Below, one piece after another: positions 36,886-47,653 of a stretch of 64,000 nucleotides of DNA. The DNA is taken from the NCBI RefSeq assembly GCF_937770335.1, contig NZ_CALJHY010000004.1, forward strand, positions 186,001-250,000, written 5' to 3'. The stretch's first letter is position 1, and every line of letters begins with the position of its first letter. This DNA comes from an uncultured Glaciecola sp. (GTDB taxonomy: Bacteria > Pseudomonadota > Gammaproteobacteria > Enterobacterales > Alteromonadaceae). The notes below the pieces were generated by a model. The model was not told the DNA's origin. It searched no databases and was given only the letters and a program-made list of their open reading frames with translations. Both the position numbers and the translations under genes were made by a program.

Positions 36886-38374
36886 TGGAGTCAAAGATAG
36901 TTATCTTATTGCGCCCGCCCTCTTTAGATGCATAGAGGGCTTGGTCAGATTGATTGACTGCTTGGGGTAAACTTTGGCTTTGTGCCAAGTCCGCTAACCC
37001 TGCACTAAAAGTGCAACGAAACACTTTGCCTCTAAATTCAAAGTCAGAGGCCGCAAATTCATCTTTAATGGAATTTAGTCTTTGAATCGACTCTTTAGGA
37101 GTGGAACCTACGAGTACAATCATAAACTCTTCCCCACTGTAACGACCGATGCGATCGGTGCTACGCAAAGACCGCGACAACAACTGTCCCAATCCACTTA
37201 GTACTTTGTCTCCAGCAGCGTGACCAAAAGCATCATTGACCGCTTTAAAACGGTCAATATCCAACATCGCAATAGCACACTGACTTTTATGGCGCTTGCT
37301 CAGACGGAAGTTAGTCATTGCCGCTTCCATAATTTGCCCATGAGTGAGTACGCCGGTCAAACTGTCTTTAGATACAGATTCTCGAACACTTAAAGAGCGT
37401 TTTAAGTGAGTGAGCAAGAGCTGAATGACCAGAGCCGGCGGTGTACTTTTCACAATCACATCGTCGGCTCCCCCTTGCAGAGCTGAAAGTTTTGTTTCTA
37501 TCTGCTCATCGGCAGTTAAAATTATAATAGGCGTAAAATCGAACTGTTTTTGTTGACGGATCATTTTCGTCGCTTCTAAACCATCAACCTGCGGCATATT
37601 CATGTCGAATATAAATAAGTCAGGATGAATATCATCCAAGCCATTGAACATTGCTTGCACAGAATCCATGAAATGGACTTCACATCGAGCATCTTCTAAA
37701 AGCGTTTGGTAAAACTCACCCATGGATTTTTGGTCGTCAATAAACACAATTTTATAGTCACGAGTTTGTTGTAGGTTTAGAACACGCTTAATTTTTTCGA
37801 TAATACCTAATATCGATGTTGGCTTAACTATAAAGTCAGAAATGCCTGCTCGCACCGCAGCCAAGCGTGTTTCAAAATCAAATAGCCCAGAATAAGAAAT
37901 GACTTTTATGCCACTACGATTTAACGTTGCCGCAAATTCAAATACGTGTTTAGTAGATACTTCAGGCATCAAAACATCTAACAAAACCAGATCTAATCGG
38001 TGGGTAGATTGTCTTTCGTTCAGCTCTGTTATGTTATTAAAGTATTCAACATTAAAATTAAATTCAGCAATTAAAGCTGTTATTACCAAGCCCGACGGTT
38101 TGTCACTATCAACAACAGCTATGCTTCTGCGCCTTTTTTTCTTAGCAGCAACACTCGTACTTTGACCATTTGATTCAAAAATAAAAGTTTGGTCATCTTC
38201 GATTAGCATAGGATTAGGCGTTTTTTGAGCGTTGACAGTAAGATCACTCATCAACGAATCAATATCAGGGGCTATTTGACGAAAACTTTTTTGCTTGCGC
38301 GCATCCGCCCATTGTCTGACCAAAACTTTTAATTGAGTTTTAAATTTAGCTTCAAATTCGTTCGGTATATTAAT
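36878..38374 (-). CDS. Two-receiver response regulator with GGDEF domain (diguanylate cyclase)
   Basis: The track-long frame from a GTG at 38401 gives 507 residues; residue numbers below use it. Receiver 1 (about 93-208) has phosphoacceptor Asp142, receiver 2 (about 217-335) has Asp266, and the GGDEF domain (about 343-505) has SGEEF (422-426). The inhibitory RxxD site R413-D416 for c-di-GMP feedback lies before SGEEF. SGEEF is an active-type variant, so it should make c-di-GMP under phosphorelay control. Start choice: the best ribosome site, AGGGGAG, lies five bases before an ATT codon at 38374, so an ATT start is proposed. Its sensor kinase is not in the window. Confidence 0.88.
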   Translation of the reverse strand: MNIPNEFEAKFKTQLKVLVRQWADARKQKSFRQIAPDIDSLMSDLTVNAQKTPNPMLIEDDQTFIFESNGQSTSVAAKKKRRRSIAVVDSDKPSGLVITALIAEFNFNVEYFNNITELNERQSTHRLDLVLLDVLMPEVSTKHVFEFAATLNRSGIKVISYSGLFDFETRLAAVRAGISDFIVKPTSILGIIEKIKRVLNLQQTRDYKIVFIDDQKSMGEFYQTLLEDARCEVHFMDSVQAMFNGLDDIHPDLFIFDMNMPQVDGLEATKMIRQQKQFDFTPIIILTADEQIETKLSALQGGADDVIVKSTPPALVIQLLLTHLKRSLSVRESVSKDSLTGVLTHGQIMEAAMTNFRLSKRHKSQCAIAMLDIDRFKAVNDAFGHAAGDKVLSGLGQLLSRSLRSTDRIGRYSGEEFMIVLVGSTPKESIQRLNSIKDEFAASDFEFRGKVFRCTFSAGLADLAQSQSLPQAVNQSDQALYASKEGGRNKITIFDSIS

Positions 38375-38642
38375 AGCTACTCCCCTAACAATATAAAACA
38401 CACAAACAACATTGAGTAACGTAAATGACGTGTTCCGAACATAAACGCATCATGATGAATCACACTAGCAGACTAGCAGACTAGGATATTAATACATATA
38501 TAACATTCAACTGGTCTAACTTCGCTGATTAGACCAGTAATTTGCTGAATCTTTGTAGCGATATGTGTATATTTCACATATTAGAAAATTTAAGAACCGT
38601 TTTTAAGGAAAACGATCGCATATTGGCATTTCAGGAACTAAA

Positions 38643-39164
38643 ATGTCAATATGCAGTCAACTTAACGACTTGTTCACCGAAAATATAAGCATGTTAATGA
38701 ATATTTTAGTTTTAAATGGGCCTAATCTTAACCTTTTAGGTAAGCGTGAGCCTGAAATCTATGGCTCAAGAACGCTAGACGCAATTGTCGCTGATCTTAC
38801 TGAGTATGCTGACACTCAGAATGCGCAGTTGGTTCATTTTCAATCGAACGCAGAGCATGAGCTTATTGCTCGAATTCAATCCGTTCTATTTGAAAATGCG
38901 TCGTCGAATGCGCCGATTGACGGTATTATTATTAACCCCGCAGCGTTCACTCATACCAGCATCGCGTTGAGAGATGCGCTACTTGCGGTAAACTTACCGT
39001 TCATTGAAGTGCATCTGTCAAATGTGCATAAGCGTGAAAATTTTCGTCATCATTCCTACTTTTCAGATATAGCACAAGGGGTGATAGTCGGCTTAGGGGA
39101 ACAAGGTTATCGGTTTGCGTTAGATGCCTTAATAACGATATTAAAAGATAAAGATAAAAATTAA
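38643..39164 (+). CDS. aroQ: Type II 3-dehydroquinate dehydratase
   Basis: AroQ (EC 4.2.1.10) converts 3-dehydroquinate to 3-dehydroshikimate in the shikimate pathway. The family blocks [47 protein letters not shown] and [21 protein letters not shown] are all present with the catalytic Tyr, His and Arg. The ATG at 38643 has AGGAA six bases upstream and gives 173 residues, about 20 more than usual. In-frame ATGs at 38691 and 38697 would give the normal length but lack a good ribosome site. It precedes accB-accC, as in many gammaproteobacteria. Confidence 0.95.
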   Translation: MSICSQLNDLFTENISMLMNILVLNGPNLNLLGKREPEIYGSRTLDAIVADLTEYADTQNAQLVHFQSNAEHELIARIQSVLFENASSNAPIDGIIINPAAFTHTSIALRDALLAVNLPFIEVHLSNVHKRENFRHHSYFSDIAQGVIVGLGEQGYRFALDALITILKDKDKN

Positions 39165-39233
39165 ACAAGCCCAGTTAAGACTTGCTTAGGGCTTGTCACA
39201 CAACTATTAATAATACAAAAAAAGAGACAGAGC

Positions 39234-39683
39234 ATGGACATTAGAAAAATAAAGAAACTTATCGAGCTGGTAGAGGAATCAGGCATATCTGAACTTGAAA
39301 TCACTGAAGGTGAAGAATCTGTGCGAATTCACCGCAGTGGTTCATCAACAGCAGTTCAATATGCACCACAAATGATGCAGGCTCCTATGATGCACTCTGC
39401 TCCTGCGCCAGTTGCTCCTCCTGCAGAAGTAGCTGCACCGGTGCAGACCGGACATGTTGTTAAATCACCAATGGTAGGCACTTTTTATCGCTCCTCTTCT
39501 CCTGAGTCAAAAGCCTTCGTAGAAATTGGTCAAAGCGTCAATGTAGGTGATACCTTATGTATTGTTGAAGCGATGAAAATGATGAACCAAATCGAATCTG
39601 ATAAAACGGGTGTGGTTAAAGAAATTCTAGTGGATAACCAAGAACCTGTTGAGTTTGATCAACCTATGTTCGTTATCGAATAA
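39234..39683 (+). CDS. accB: Biotin carboxyl carrier protein of acetyl-CoA carboxylase
   Basis: AccB carries the biotin that AccC carboxylates for malonyl-CoA synthesis. The 149 residues comprise an N-terminal helical region (1-35), an Ala/Pro/Met-rich linker (about 38-72) and a biotinyl domain (about 73-149) with the biotin-accepting Lys115 in EAMKMM. The gene is 10 bp before accC in the standard operon. Confidence 0.98.
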   Translation: MDIRKIKKLIELVEESGISELEITEGEESVRIHRSGSSTAVQYAPQMMQAPMMHSAPAPVAPPAEVAAPVQTGHVVKSPMVGTFYRSSSPESKAFVEIGQSVNVGDTLCIVEAMKMMNQIESDKTGVVKEILVDNQEPVEFDQPMFVIE

Positions 39684-39693
39684 GGCGACAACT

Positions 39694-41040
39694 ATGCTTG
39701 ATAAAGTACTTATAGCCAATAGAGGCGAAATTGCATTGCGGATATTACGCGCATGCAAAGAGCTCGGCATAAAAACAGTGGCAGTGCATTCCACTGCTGA
39801 CCGTAATCTAAAACACGTTTTACTGGCAGACGAATCAATCTGTATCGGTAAACCGGCAGCCAATGAGAGCTATTTAAATATACCGCGACTCATTGCTGCT
39901 GCAGAAGTTACAAACTCAGTTGCCATTCATCCCGGTTATGGATTTTTAGCTGAAAGTGCTGAGTTTGCTGAAGCCGTCGAAAAAAGCGGTTTCGTATTTA
40001 TTGGTCCTACCGCTGAAACCATCAGTTTAATGGGTGATAAAGTGTCAGCTATCGCCACGATGCGCAAAGCAGGGGTTCCATGCGTACCCGGTTCAGATGG
40101 CCCGTTAAGTGACGACATAGAAAAGAATAAAACCATTGCTAAACGCATTGGCTATCCAATGATCGTGAAAGCGGCAGGTGGCGGCGGAGGTCGCGGTATG
40201 CGTGTTGTGCGCAGTGAAGCTGAGCTGAAAGATGCAATTAGCATGACCAAAGCAGAAGCCGGTGCAGCTTTCAACAATGACGTTGTTTATATGGAAAAGT
40301 TCCTGGAAAACCCACGTCATATTGAAATTCAAGTACTTGCCGATGGTCAAGGTAATGCAATTCATTTAGGTGAACGCGATTGTTCAATGCAACGACGTCA
40401 CCAAAAAGTAGTTGAAGAAGCCCCGGCACCTGGTATTTCAGCCCAAATGCGCGAAAAGATTGGCGAGCGTTGCCGCCGTGCTTGTATCGAGATTAATTAT
40501 CGAGGCGCAGGGACTTTTGAGTTCTTGTACGAGAATGGCGAGTTTTACTTTATTGAAATGAATACACGTATTCAAGTAGAGCACCCAGTTTCAGAGATGA
40601 TCACTGGCGTTGATTTGATCAAGGAACAGCTGCGTATTGCCGCAGGACAGCCACTATCTATTGAGCAGTCGCAAATCCAAATTCGTGGTCATGCTATTGA
40701 ATGTCGAATTAATGCAGAGGACCCACAAACTTTCATACCTTGTGCTGGTAAAATAACGATGTTCCATGCGCCAGGTGGCTTGGGTGTTCGTTGGGAATCG
40801 CATATTTATTCTGGTTACACGGTTCCTCCATACTATGATTCAATGATAGGTAAACTGATCACTTATGGTGACACTCGAGACGAGGCTATAGCCAAAATGC
40901 GCCACGCATTAAGAGAATTAGTGGTAGAAGGTATAAAAACAAATATACCTCTGCAGCAACTTATTATGGCAGACGAAAACTTCTCTAATGGTGGCACTAA
41001 CATCCACTACTTGGAGAAAAAACTGGGTTTATCTAAGTAA
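39694..41040 (+). CDS. accC: Biotin carboxylase subunit of acetyl-CoA carboxylase
   Basis: AccC carboxylates the biotin of AccB using ATP and bicarbonate. The ATG at 39694 ([18 protein letters not shown]) gives 448 residues, matching E. coli AccC (449); the frame is open further upstream to 39649 but overlaps accB. The ATP-grasp motif GGGGRGMR (near 163-170), the catalytic HQKVVEEAP and [12 protein letters not shown] are conserved. A terminator follows at 41085-41122. Confidence 0.98.
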   Translation: MLDKVLIANRGEIALRILRACKELGIKTVAVHSTADRNLKHVLLADESICIGKPAANESYLNIPRLIAAAEVTNSVAIHPGYGFLAESAEFAEAVEKSGFVFIGPTAETISLMGDKVSAIATMRKAGVPCVPGSDGPLSDDIEKNKTIAKRIGYPMIVKAAGGGGGRGMRVVRSEAELKDAISMTKAEAGAAFNNDVVYMEKFLENPRHIEIQVLADGQGNAIHLGERDCSMQRRHQKVVEEAPAPGISAQMREKIGERCRRACIEINYRGAGTFEFLYENGEFYFIEMNTRIQVEHPVSEMITGVDLIKEQLRIAAGQPLSIEQSQIQIRGHAIECRINAEDPQTFIPCAGKITMFHAPGGLGVRWESHIYSGYTVPPYYDSMIGKLITYGDTRDEAIAKMRHALRELVVEGIKTNIPLQQLIMADENFSNGGTNIHYLEKKLGLSK

Positions 41041-41084
41041 GTTTGGTCACCTAAAACACGCTTAATTAAGTTTGAAAAATATCT

Positions 41085-41122
41085 AACGTTCAGTTGTGAA
41101 GCAGGCAACTGGGCGTTTTTTT
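41085..41122 (+). terminator. Terminator after accC
   Basis: AACGTTCAGTTG and CAACTGGGCGTT pair over 12 positions (two G-U pairs), followed by seven Ts. Confidence 0.85.
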
Positions 41123-41254
41123 ATTAACTAGGCAGTTTAGTCACTTCTTGGTAATTTAAGTAGTTACAACCCACATTTACACCCCTTTTCTTGATCAATT
41201 TAATTTTGTAAGCGTATAAAGAATAATTAAAAAAACTGGATAACGGGAAGGAAG

Positions 41255-41650
41255 ATGAGCAACAAATCCGACACCATCACTTCTGTGCTATCGCATATCA
41301 GACAATCAGGATTATATGGCGCACTGAATACTGACTTAAGCCTACCAAGCCTTTTTGTTTTGCGCTACTGGCTAGACCAACCCAACGACATTGTTAACCT
41401 GCAGAAAGATATTGAAGACTTGCCTTTTTTTCCTAACCGATTAAACGCAAGTTATCAGGATGAATGGATTATTTTTTGCAAAAAGAAAGTGAGTCAGCTT
41501 GGGCTTAAGGAGCTTAGCCTAACCGAACTCGCATTTTTAGCAGATGAACTTGATGACAATAACGCATGCGATATGATTAATGACGAAAATCAAGGAAAAG
41601 AAACCTTAATAAAGTTAAAAAAAACGCCTGCTATGCATGCGAGTGAGTGA
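41255..41650 (+). CDS. Hypothetical protein
   Basis: This 131-residue cytoplasmic protein of unknown family has GGAAG six bases before the ATG, which supports expression. The sequence is largely helical with acidic runs (LADELDDNNACDMINDENQ) and a Lys-rich end. No domain is recognised. It stands alone between accC and a small DUF6435-type gene. Confidence 0.6.
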   Translation: MSNKSDTITSVLSHIRQSGLYGALNTDLSLPSLFVLRYWLDQPNDIVNLQKDIEDLPFFPNRLNASYQDEWIIFCKKKVSQLGLKELSLTELAFLADELDDNNACDMINDENQGKETLIKLKKTPAMHASE

Positions 41651-41835
41651 TATTTTTGATAAGCAGTTTGAGCAGCTATGTCTAATTCAAAAGATAATTT
41701 TTAGCAAAGGCGTTGCGGTATTAAAAAGTGAACAAGAACGAAAAGTTGAACGTTTCATCAAATTGTAAGAAAAAAGTGTGCTAAAACGAGCATGATACGT
41801 ATATATTGTGGAACCAACTCACATTAGGAAAAGCA

Positions 41836-42012
41836 ATGTTTGGTCTATTCAAATCCAACCCAACCAAAAAACTGCGTAAAACGTATGACATGAAACTTGA
41901 GCAGGCGATGCATGCTCAGCGCAAAGGCGATATAAAAACATATTCAATGTTAACGGCCGAAGCAGAGTCCATATGGACAGAAATAGAAACAATAGAAGCG
42001 AAAAATAAATAA
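41836..42012 (+). CDS. Small DUF6435/Lacal_2735-family protein
   Basis: This 58-residue protein starts MFGLFKSNPTKKLRKTYDMK and continues with EQAMHAQRKGDIKTYSMLTAEAE, the typical pattern of a widespread small family of unknown function. The ATG at 41836 with AGGAAAAG upstream is chosen over an in-frame start at 41806. Predicted to be a single helical hairpin. Confidence 0.78.
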   Translation: MFGLFKSNPTKKLRKTYDMKLEQAMHAQRKGDIKTYSMLTAEAESIWTEIETIEAKNK

Positions 42013-42333
42013 CAACGCTATTGTTCAAAATTGTGTAACATTCATTAAAAAATAAGATTTAAGCGGCGTTTGATAATGCACCACCAAGTGACTTTATCGG
42101 CGGCGCCCCGCCCCAGAAAATCACTATCTTGCGCTACCTGCCTCCTTTTCCGAGCAAACATTTGATGACCTACCTCAGTGTTATTTACCAAAAATCAACA
42201 ATGAAGCATTACCCTGCAGACTATATGCTGTATATTCACCAACCTTCGCTCAAGGAGCAGGCTATTTATCTGCTAAAATTGGTAAAAAAAGGCCAATAGC
42301 GACAACATATAAATGATGAATTAAGGTAAAAAA
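42013..42333. other. Intergenic region with a possible gene remnant
   Basis: One frame from about 42064 to 42299 reads without stops (GGAPPQKITILRYLPPFPSKH, then ADYMLYIHQPSLKEQAIYLL). It looks protein-like but has no start codon before residue 33 or so. It is probably the tail of a lost gene, or a small gene with an unusual start. The prmA ribosome site is at the right end. Confidence 0.35.
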
Positions 42334-43212
42334 ATGGCTTGGCAACAATTAAAAATTAACGTGAAAGCAGAGTATGCTGAATCTGTTGGCGATATGCTAA
42401 CGGCCAACAAAGCGCTGGCTGTCACTTTTGTTGATGCCAAAGACACGCCTATGTATGAGCCTAAGCCCGGAGAAGTCTTGTTATGGCCCGACACACAAGT
42501 GGTCGGACTGTTCGATGCCAGCGACGACCTGAGCTTAGTTATTAAGCGCTTGGAAAAAGCTAAAGCGCTCGGTGTAGGTTTTGTGCATGTAGTAGACCAA
42601 TTAGAAGATAAAGATTGGGAACGTGAATGGATGGTTAACTTTCATCCAATGCAATTTGGTAAGCGCTTATGGATTTGTCCAAGCTGGTTAGATGCTCCTG
42701 ATCCTAATGCCGTCAATATACTACTAGATCCTGGCTTAGCCTTTGGAACAGGCACACACCCAACGACATCATTATGCTTAAAATGGCTTGATCAGGCCGA
42801 CGTAAAAGACAAAACTGTGGTCGATTTTGGCTGTGGTTCTGGAATTTTAGCCATTGCAGCACTTAAATTAGATGCTGCAAAGGTGATTGGCATCGATATT
42901 GACCCACAAGCATTGCAAGCAACTATGGACAATGCTTCTCGTAATAAAGTGGAAGGAAGACTATCTGTATTTTTGCCCGCCGACCAGCCAGAATTGAAAG
43001 CAGATATAGTGATGGCAAATATTTTGGCTGCCCCATTAAAAGAGTTGAGCGCGGTAATATCAAATTATTGTGCACACAACGGACAGCTTATTATGTCAGG
43101 CATATTGGTTGACCAAGCTGAAGACGTAAAATCACATTATAAAAGTAGCTTTACTTTTCAACCAACTGAAATAGATGGTGAATGGGTTCGACTAAGTGCA
43201 CAAAAAAAATGA
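42334..43212 (+). CDS. prmA: Ribosomal protein L11 methyltransferase
   Basis: PrmA trimethylates ribosomal protein L11 using S-adenosylmethionine. The 292 residues fit the family. The N-terminal substrate-binding domain (1-60) is followed by the Rossmann methyltransferase, with [19 protein letters not shown] (near 132-150), [18 protein letters not shown] and the catalytic-loop ANILAAPL. It is upstream of dusB-fis, a common arrangement. Confidence 0.97.
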   Translation: MAWQQLKINVKAEYAESVGDMLTANKALAVTFVDAKDTPMYEPKPGEVLLWPDTQVVGLFDASDDLSLVIKRLEKAKALGVGFVHVVDQLEDKDWEREWMVNFHPMQFGKRLWICPSWLDAPDPNAVNILLDPGLAFGTGTHPTTSLCLKWLDQADVKDKTVVDFGCGSGILAIAALKLDAAKVIGIDIDPQALQATMDNASRNKVEGRLSVFLPADQPELKADIVMANILAAPLKELSAVISNYCAHNGQLIMSGILVDQAEDVKSHYKSSFTFQPTEIDGEWVRLSAQKK

Positions 43213-43308
43213 AATACGTCAGATTAGACACTCATCTTAACGAATTAGGTACTTGTAGTTACGAAGGCTCGCTGGAAAAAAATTAATTCAAAATTAATGT
43301 ATAACTAA

Positions 43309-43322
43309 TTGACCTAAATCAA
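43309..43322. promoter_or_regulatory. Possible FNR-type box upstream of dusB-fis
   Basis: TTGACCTAAATCAA matches TTGAT-N4-ATCAA at nine of ten positions. It lies 172 bp before the dusB start in the 281-bp prmA-dusB gap. Weak evidence on its own. Confidence 0.3.
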
Positions 43323-43493
43323 CATATTTTTTTCAAGTTGTGATTTTTTTTGATTTGATTGAAATTTGTGCTATTTATTTGTACGAAAGATAAGTACCAT
43401 ATGCGCCATACAGCGTAAGTTAGACCAATTGCACTTCAATGATTCTACGATAATCGTCTTAATCTAGCGTGCGTAGAAAAACAGGAGTATTAA

Positions 43494-44492
43494 GTGAAAA
43501 TTGGTCCCTATAATTTAGACAACAACTTGATACTTGCTCCAATGGCTGGAGTAACGGATAGGCCATTTAGGCAGTTGTGTAAAAAAATGGGTGCTGGCTT
43601 AGTTGTATCTGAAATGCTTTCGAGTAATCCGAGGGTGTGGAATACAACTAAATCTAAACTTAGAATGAACCATGAAGGAGAATCGGGCATAAGGTCGGTT
43701 CAAATAGCAGGTTCTGAGCCGTTTTTGATGGCGCAAGCAGCGCAGTTTAATGTTGATAATGGTGCGCAAATCATCGATATCAATATGGGTTGTCCCGCTA
43801 AGAAAGTGAACAAAAAGTTGGCAGGTTCTGCCTTGCTTCAACAACCTCAATTGGTTGAGGCTATTGTGAAAGCAGTGGTCGATGCAGTAAAGGTTCCTGT
43901 CACTTTAAAGATCCGTACGGGATGGGACACTGATAACAGAAATGGTGTCCAGATTGCACAAATTGCTGAGGCAAATGGCATTCAATCACTTGCAGTACAT
44001 GGAAGAACGCGTGCCTGTATGTACAAAGGGAATGCGGAATACGATACGATCAGAAAGATTAAAGAGACTATCAGTATTCCAGTCATCGCTAACGGCGATA
44101 TAATGTCCGTTGATGACGCGAAAGAAGTTCTTCGATACACCGGGGCAGATGGGATAATGATTGGTAGAGGAGCACAAGGCAATCCTTGGATTTTTCGTCA
44201 AATCAGTTATTTTTTAAGCACTGGGGAGTATTTATCAGAACCCTCCATCGCTGAAAAATTAGAAGTGCTTACACAGCACATTCATAATGTTCAGCAATTT
44301 TATGGTGATACTGCGGGAGTCCGTATTGCTAGAAAACATGTTGGTTGGTACGTCGATAAGTATGATTCAGATAGAACCTTTCGTCGCGCATTTAATGCTA
44401 TCGAAGAAGGCGAAAGCCAAATTGAAGCATTAATCGCCTATTTTTCATCGCTGCCAGAGCAAGACGATTTGTCTATCTCGCCTGCGGCATAG
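43494..44492 (+). CDS. dusB: tRNA-dihydrouridine synthase B
   Basis: DusB is an FMN enzyme that reduces specific uridines in tRNA D-loops. The 332 residues contain [15 protein letters not shown], the catalytic Cys in [20 protein letters not shown] (near 100) and [18 protein letters not shown]. It starts with GTG, with AGGAG eight bases upstream. It is 31 bp before fis, the conserved dusB-fis operon. Confidence 0.97.
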   Translation: MKIGPYNLDNNLILAPMAGVTDRPFRQLCKKMGAGLVVSEMLSSNPRVWNTTKSKLRMNHEGESGIRSVQIAGSEPFLMAQAAQFNVDNGAQIIDINMGCPAKKVNKKLAGSALLQQPQLVEAIVKAVVDAVKVPVTLKIRTGWDTDNRNGVQIAQIAEANGIQSLAVHGRTRACMYKGNAEYDTIRKIKETISIPVIANGDIMSVDDAKEVLRYTGADGIMIGRGAQGNPWIFRQISYFLSTGEYLSEPSIAEKLEVLTQHIHNVQQFYGDTAGVRIARKHVGWYVDKYDSDRTFRRAFNAIEEGESQIEALIAYFSSLPEQDDLSISPAA

Positions 44493-44523
44493 TTTTTACT
44501 TAATAAAGAGCAGCCAAAGTATT

Positions 44524-44817
44524 ATGTTCGATCAAAACTTGACTTCACCATTTACAACGACGGTAACATCACCGACCCAAGCACAAACTCAAAAGCCTCT
44601 GAGAGCATCAGTTAAGCAAGCGGTTAATAAGTATTTAAAAGAATTAGATAATCAAGATATCGATAACTTGTATGACTTAGTGTTAGCTGAAATTGAAGCA
44701 CCGTTGTTGGAAGAAGTAATGACATACACCCGTGGCAACCAAACAAGAGCAGCGAACTTGATGGGCATTAACCGTGGTACGTTGCGTAAAAAACTAAAAC
44801 AGTATGGTATGAATTAA
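44524..44817 (+). CDS. fis: DNA-binding protein Fis
   Basis: Fis is a nucleoid-associated factor that bends DNA and activates rRNA and other promoters. The 97 residues end in the helix-turn-helix [27 protein letters not shown], nearly identical to enterobacterial Fis (98 aa). It is cotranscribed with dusB. A strong terminator follows at 44892. Confidence 0.98.
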   Translation: MFDQNLTSPFTTTVTSPTQAQTQKPLRASVKQAVNKYLKELDNQDIDNLYDLVLAEIEAPLLEEVMTYTRGNQTRAANLMGINRGTLRKKLKQYGMN

Positions 44818-44891
44818 TTAAACGTAGATTGTTCTTTGCGCAGTAGAAGGTATCTAGTGCGCATCTTCACTCCCAAAGTTTATTAATAGTC

Positions 44892-44926
44892 AAAGCGGAT
44901 GTGCATTAATGCACATCCGCTTTTTT
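44892..44926. terminator. Bidirectional terminator after fis
   Basis: AAAGCGGATGTGCATT is directly followed by its exact reverse complement and a T-run on the plus strand; As precede it on the other strand. It can serve both fis and the convergent gene ending at 44984. Confidence 0.92.
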
Positions 44927-44983
44927 ATTACCTTTAGAGTTCGTTATTCGACTATGTTGATCTCCTACAATAGGGTTTAATTA

Positions 44984-45619
44984 TTAAAAATAGCTAGCCA
45001 ATGATTGCTTCACGCTGTCATAATTTCTAATTGCACGAGATTGTTCGTCTTGATATTCCGGGATAAGATCAATTAACTCGACCATCTTGATTTCCAATGA
45101 CTCAATTTGCTGACGAATTTCAAGTCTTTCGCCGCGCACTAGGCCATCTGCTATCATCAAATTATTTTTATCTAATAATACTTCTTCAAAGTTTTCAATC
45201 CTTGCGTAAAGACGCTCTAAAGCGTCATCGGCTGAATCCATGGCGCGTTGTGCAGAGTAAATTTGCTTACCATCAGTTAGACCATTCAAAAATGCAGGCG
45301 CTAATGCTTCCGTGCAATTTCCATTGTAATTCTGCCCTCTTTTTCCAAGAAAAAATCCATTGGTTTGAGTACAGTATTTTTTGGTTCCCTCAACGTGACC
45401 ATCTAAATAATCATTAATATCAGCTGTAACACCATGCTCAGCGCATTCTTGACGATGTTGTGAAAATTGCGAGTCTCGAGCACCAGCCACCCCATCTTCG
45501 TAGCCAATTGCTCGCCAGTTAGCTGTTTTACACTCCGCCTGGTTCATATTTGCGCAGCCACTAATGCTCATAATGGTGAGTGTTAGCATTAGAAATAACA
45601 ATTCCGTTCCTATCTTCAT
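44984..45619 (-). CDS. DUF2799 lipoprotein
   Basis: This 211-residue predicted outer-envelope lipoprotein has an N-terminal leader ending in the lipobox ISGC (Cys22). A DUF2799-like region (about 30-110) with paired Cys and Gly-rich repeats (IGYEDGVAGARDSQF and YLDGHVEGTKKYC) is followed by a long coiled coil (about 125-200). Function unknown. It is convergent with fis. Confidence 0.8.
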   Translation of the reverse strand: MKIGTELLFLMLTLTIMSISGCANMNQAECKTANWRAIGYEDGVAGARDSQFSQHRQECAEHGVTADINDYLDGHVEGTKKYCTQTNGFFLGKRGQNYNGNCTEALAPAFLNGLTDGKQIYSAQRAMDSADDALERLYARIENFEEVLLDKNNLMIADGLVRGERLEIRQQIESLEIKMVELIDLIPEYQDEQSRAIRNYDSVKQSLASYF

Positions 45620-45906
45620 ACTAGTGTCCTTTTATACTTGCTGCTCGCACTGTTATTTTGTGAATGCTGAACGTCAAATTAGATTTAGGTTTGCTGAAAA
45701 ATGAGTATAACAAGCTACTTAAGATAAAAGGTATTACATTCGGCAACATCAACCAATATTTTTGATGCTAAAAACAGCAAAATTTAGTATCATCATCGCC
45801 CATCCAAAGACTGTTAAATCCCTCAATTTGTTAGCTGTAGAACGCTTACTTCAGGATCAGTAACTTGAAAGCCATTACTGTAAAGCCAATAACCTTAGAG
45901 AACACC

Positions 45907-47511
45907 ATGCAAAAAGCTAAACCTATTCAACGAGCCTTATTAAGCGTTTCTGACAAAACCGGTATAATCGATTTCGCTTCGGCATTAATTAGCCAAGGTG
46001 TAGAGCTTCTTTCTACAGGCGGCACTGCCAAATTATTGAGAGACAATGGAATACCTGTCAAGGATGTGTCTGAACACACTGGACAACCAGAAATCATGGA
46101 TGGTCGTGTAAAAACACTACACCCTAAAATCCACGGCGGTATTTTAGGTCGCCGCGATATAGACCAAGACGTTATGCAGGAACAAGGTATTGCCCCGATC
46201 GACTTAGTGGTTGTTAATCTTTATCCATTTGCCGCTACTGTGGCAAACCCAGATTGTAGCCTTGAAGATGCGGTTGAAAATATAGATATTGGTGGGCCCA
46301 CTATGGTTCGTGCGGCTGCTAAAAACCACAATGATGTAACTATTGTGGTCAACGTCAACGATTATGCGAAAGTGATACAAGAAATGCGTGACAATAGCGC
46401 AAGCGTTACCTTCGCTACGCGATTCGATTTAGCGATAAAAGCATTTGAACATACTGCTGAATATGACGGTATGATTGCTAACTACTTCGGTGCCAAAATT
46501 GAAGAAGTCAGTCAGTCATGTGGCGAAGACTGTGGCCATGATCATAGCGAATTTCCGCGCACATTTAATCTTCAAATGACGAAGAAACAAGATTTACGTT
46601 ATGGTGAAAACAGCCATCAAGAAGCGGCTTTTTACGTTGAGAACGAAATTCAAGAAGCATCAGTTGCCACAGCTGTCCAATTGCAGGGCAAGGAATTGTC
46701 CTTTAACAATATTGCTGACACCGACTCAGCGCTTGAATGTGTGAAAGAGTTCGAACAGCCTGCCTGCGTTATCGTCAAGCATTCTAATCCTTGTGGTGTG
46801 GCAATTGCCGATGATATTTATGTGGCTTATGACAATGCATACAAAACAGACCCTACATCTGCATTTGGTGGCATTATCGCCTTCAACAGAGAGCTTGATG
46901 CTAAAACGGCTCAAGCCATTATTGATCGCCAATTTGTTGAGGTCATTATTGCTCCAGCCGTAAGCGCTGAAGCGCAAAAAGTAATCTCGGCAAAACAGAA
47001 CATACGTTTGCTAGTATGTGGCGAGTGGCATGGTCAATTAACCGAGGGTTATGATTTTAAACGTGTTAATGGCGGTTTACTGGTGCAAGAAAGAGACTTC
47101 GGTATGGTCGAAAAAGAAGACTTAACCGTGGTTACTAAAGTGCAGCCTACTGAAAAACAATTAGACGATTTACTATTTACTTGGAAAGTCGCAAAATACG
47201 TGAAGTCAAATGCCATAGTATATTGCCGTGACGGTATGACAATTGGTGTTGGTGCAGGTCAAATGAGCCGTGTATATTCAGCCAAAGTAGCAGGCATCAA
47301 AGCAGCTGACGAAGGTTTGCAAGTAGAGGGCTGCGTTATGGCCTCTGATGCGTTCTTCCCATTCCGTGATGGCATCGATGCGGCTGCCGCTGCCGGTATC
47401 AAAGCCGTGATTCAACCAGGCGGTTCAATGCGCGATAATGAAGTCATTGCAGCTGCCGATGAACATGGCATTGCGATGGTGTTCACCGGAATGAGACACT
47501 TTAAGCATTAA
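45907..47511 (+). CDS. purH: Bifunctional AICAR transformylase/IMP cyclohydrolase
   Basis: PurH carries out the last two steps of IMP synthesis. The ATG at 45907 gives 534 residues, against 529 in E. coli; a TTG at 45865 in the same frame is less likely. The N-terminal cyclohydrolase (about 1-200, [10 protein letters not shown] and [12 protein letters not shown]) is followed by the transformylase with [10 protein letters not shown] and the catalytic Lys-His pair. An unusual Cys/His-rich stretch [10 protein letters not shown] lies at the inter-domain joint near residue 208. It is followed 142 bp later by purD. Confidence 0.97.
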   Translation: MQKAKPIQRALLSVSDKTGIIDFASALISQGVELLSTGGTAKLLRDNGIPVKDVSEHTGQPEIMDGRVKTLHPKIHGGILGRRDIDQDVMQEQGIAPIDLVVVNLYPFAATVANPDCSLEDAVENIDIGGPTMVRAAAKNHNDVTIVVNVNDYAKVIQEMRDNSASVTFATRFDLAIKAFEHTAEYDGMIANYFGAKIEEVSQSCGEDCGHDHSEFPRTFNLQMTKKQDLRYGENSHQEAAFYVENEIQEASVATAVQLQGKELSFNNIADTDSALECVKEFEQPACVIVKHSNPCGVAIADDIYVAYDNAYKTDPTSAFGGIIAFNRELDAKTAQAIIDRQFVEVIIAPAVSAEAQKVISAKQNIRLLVCGEWHGQLTEGYDFKRVNGGLLVQERDFGMVEKEDLTVVTKVQPTEKQLDDLLFTWKVAKYVKSNAIVYCRDGMTIGVGAGQMSRVYSAKVAGIKAADEGLQVEGCVMASDAFFPFRDGIDAAAAAGIKAVIQPGGSMRDNEVIAAADEHGIAMVFTGMRHFKH

Positions 47512-47653
47512 TTTATAACAGAAATGCAATAGACATACAAAAGACGTATCAGACAATTGTGTGATGGCGTTCGCAGGAGTAGTTTGGTTTTTGTTATTAT
47601 TTGATAAGAACAACTGGTCCAAGTTAACAACATTCAGTAAATAGAGAAAGTAA

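Noticed and set aside
38462-38490. Short tandem repeat GACTAGCA
   Set aside because: Only two to three units, with no associated gene or structure.
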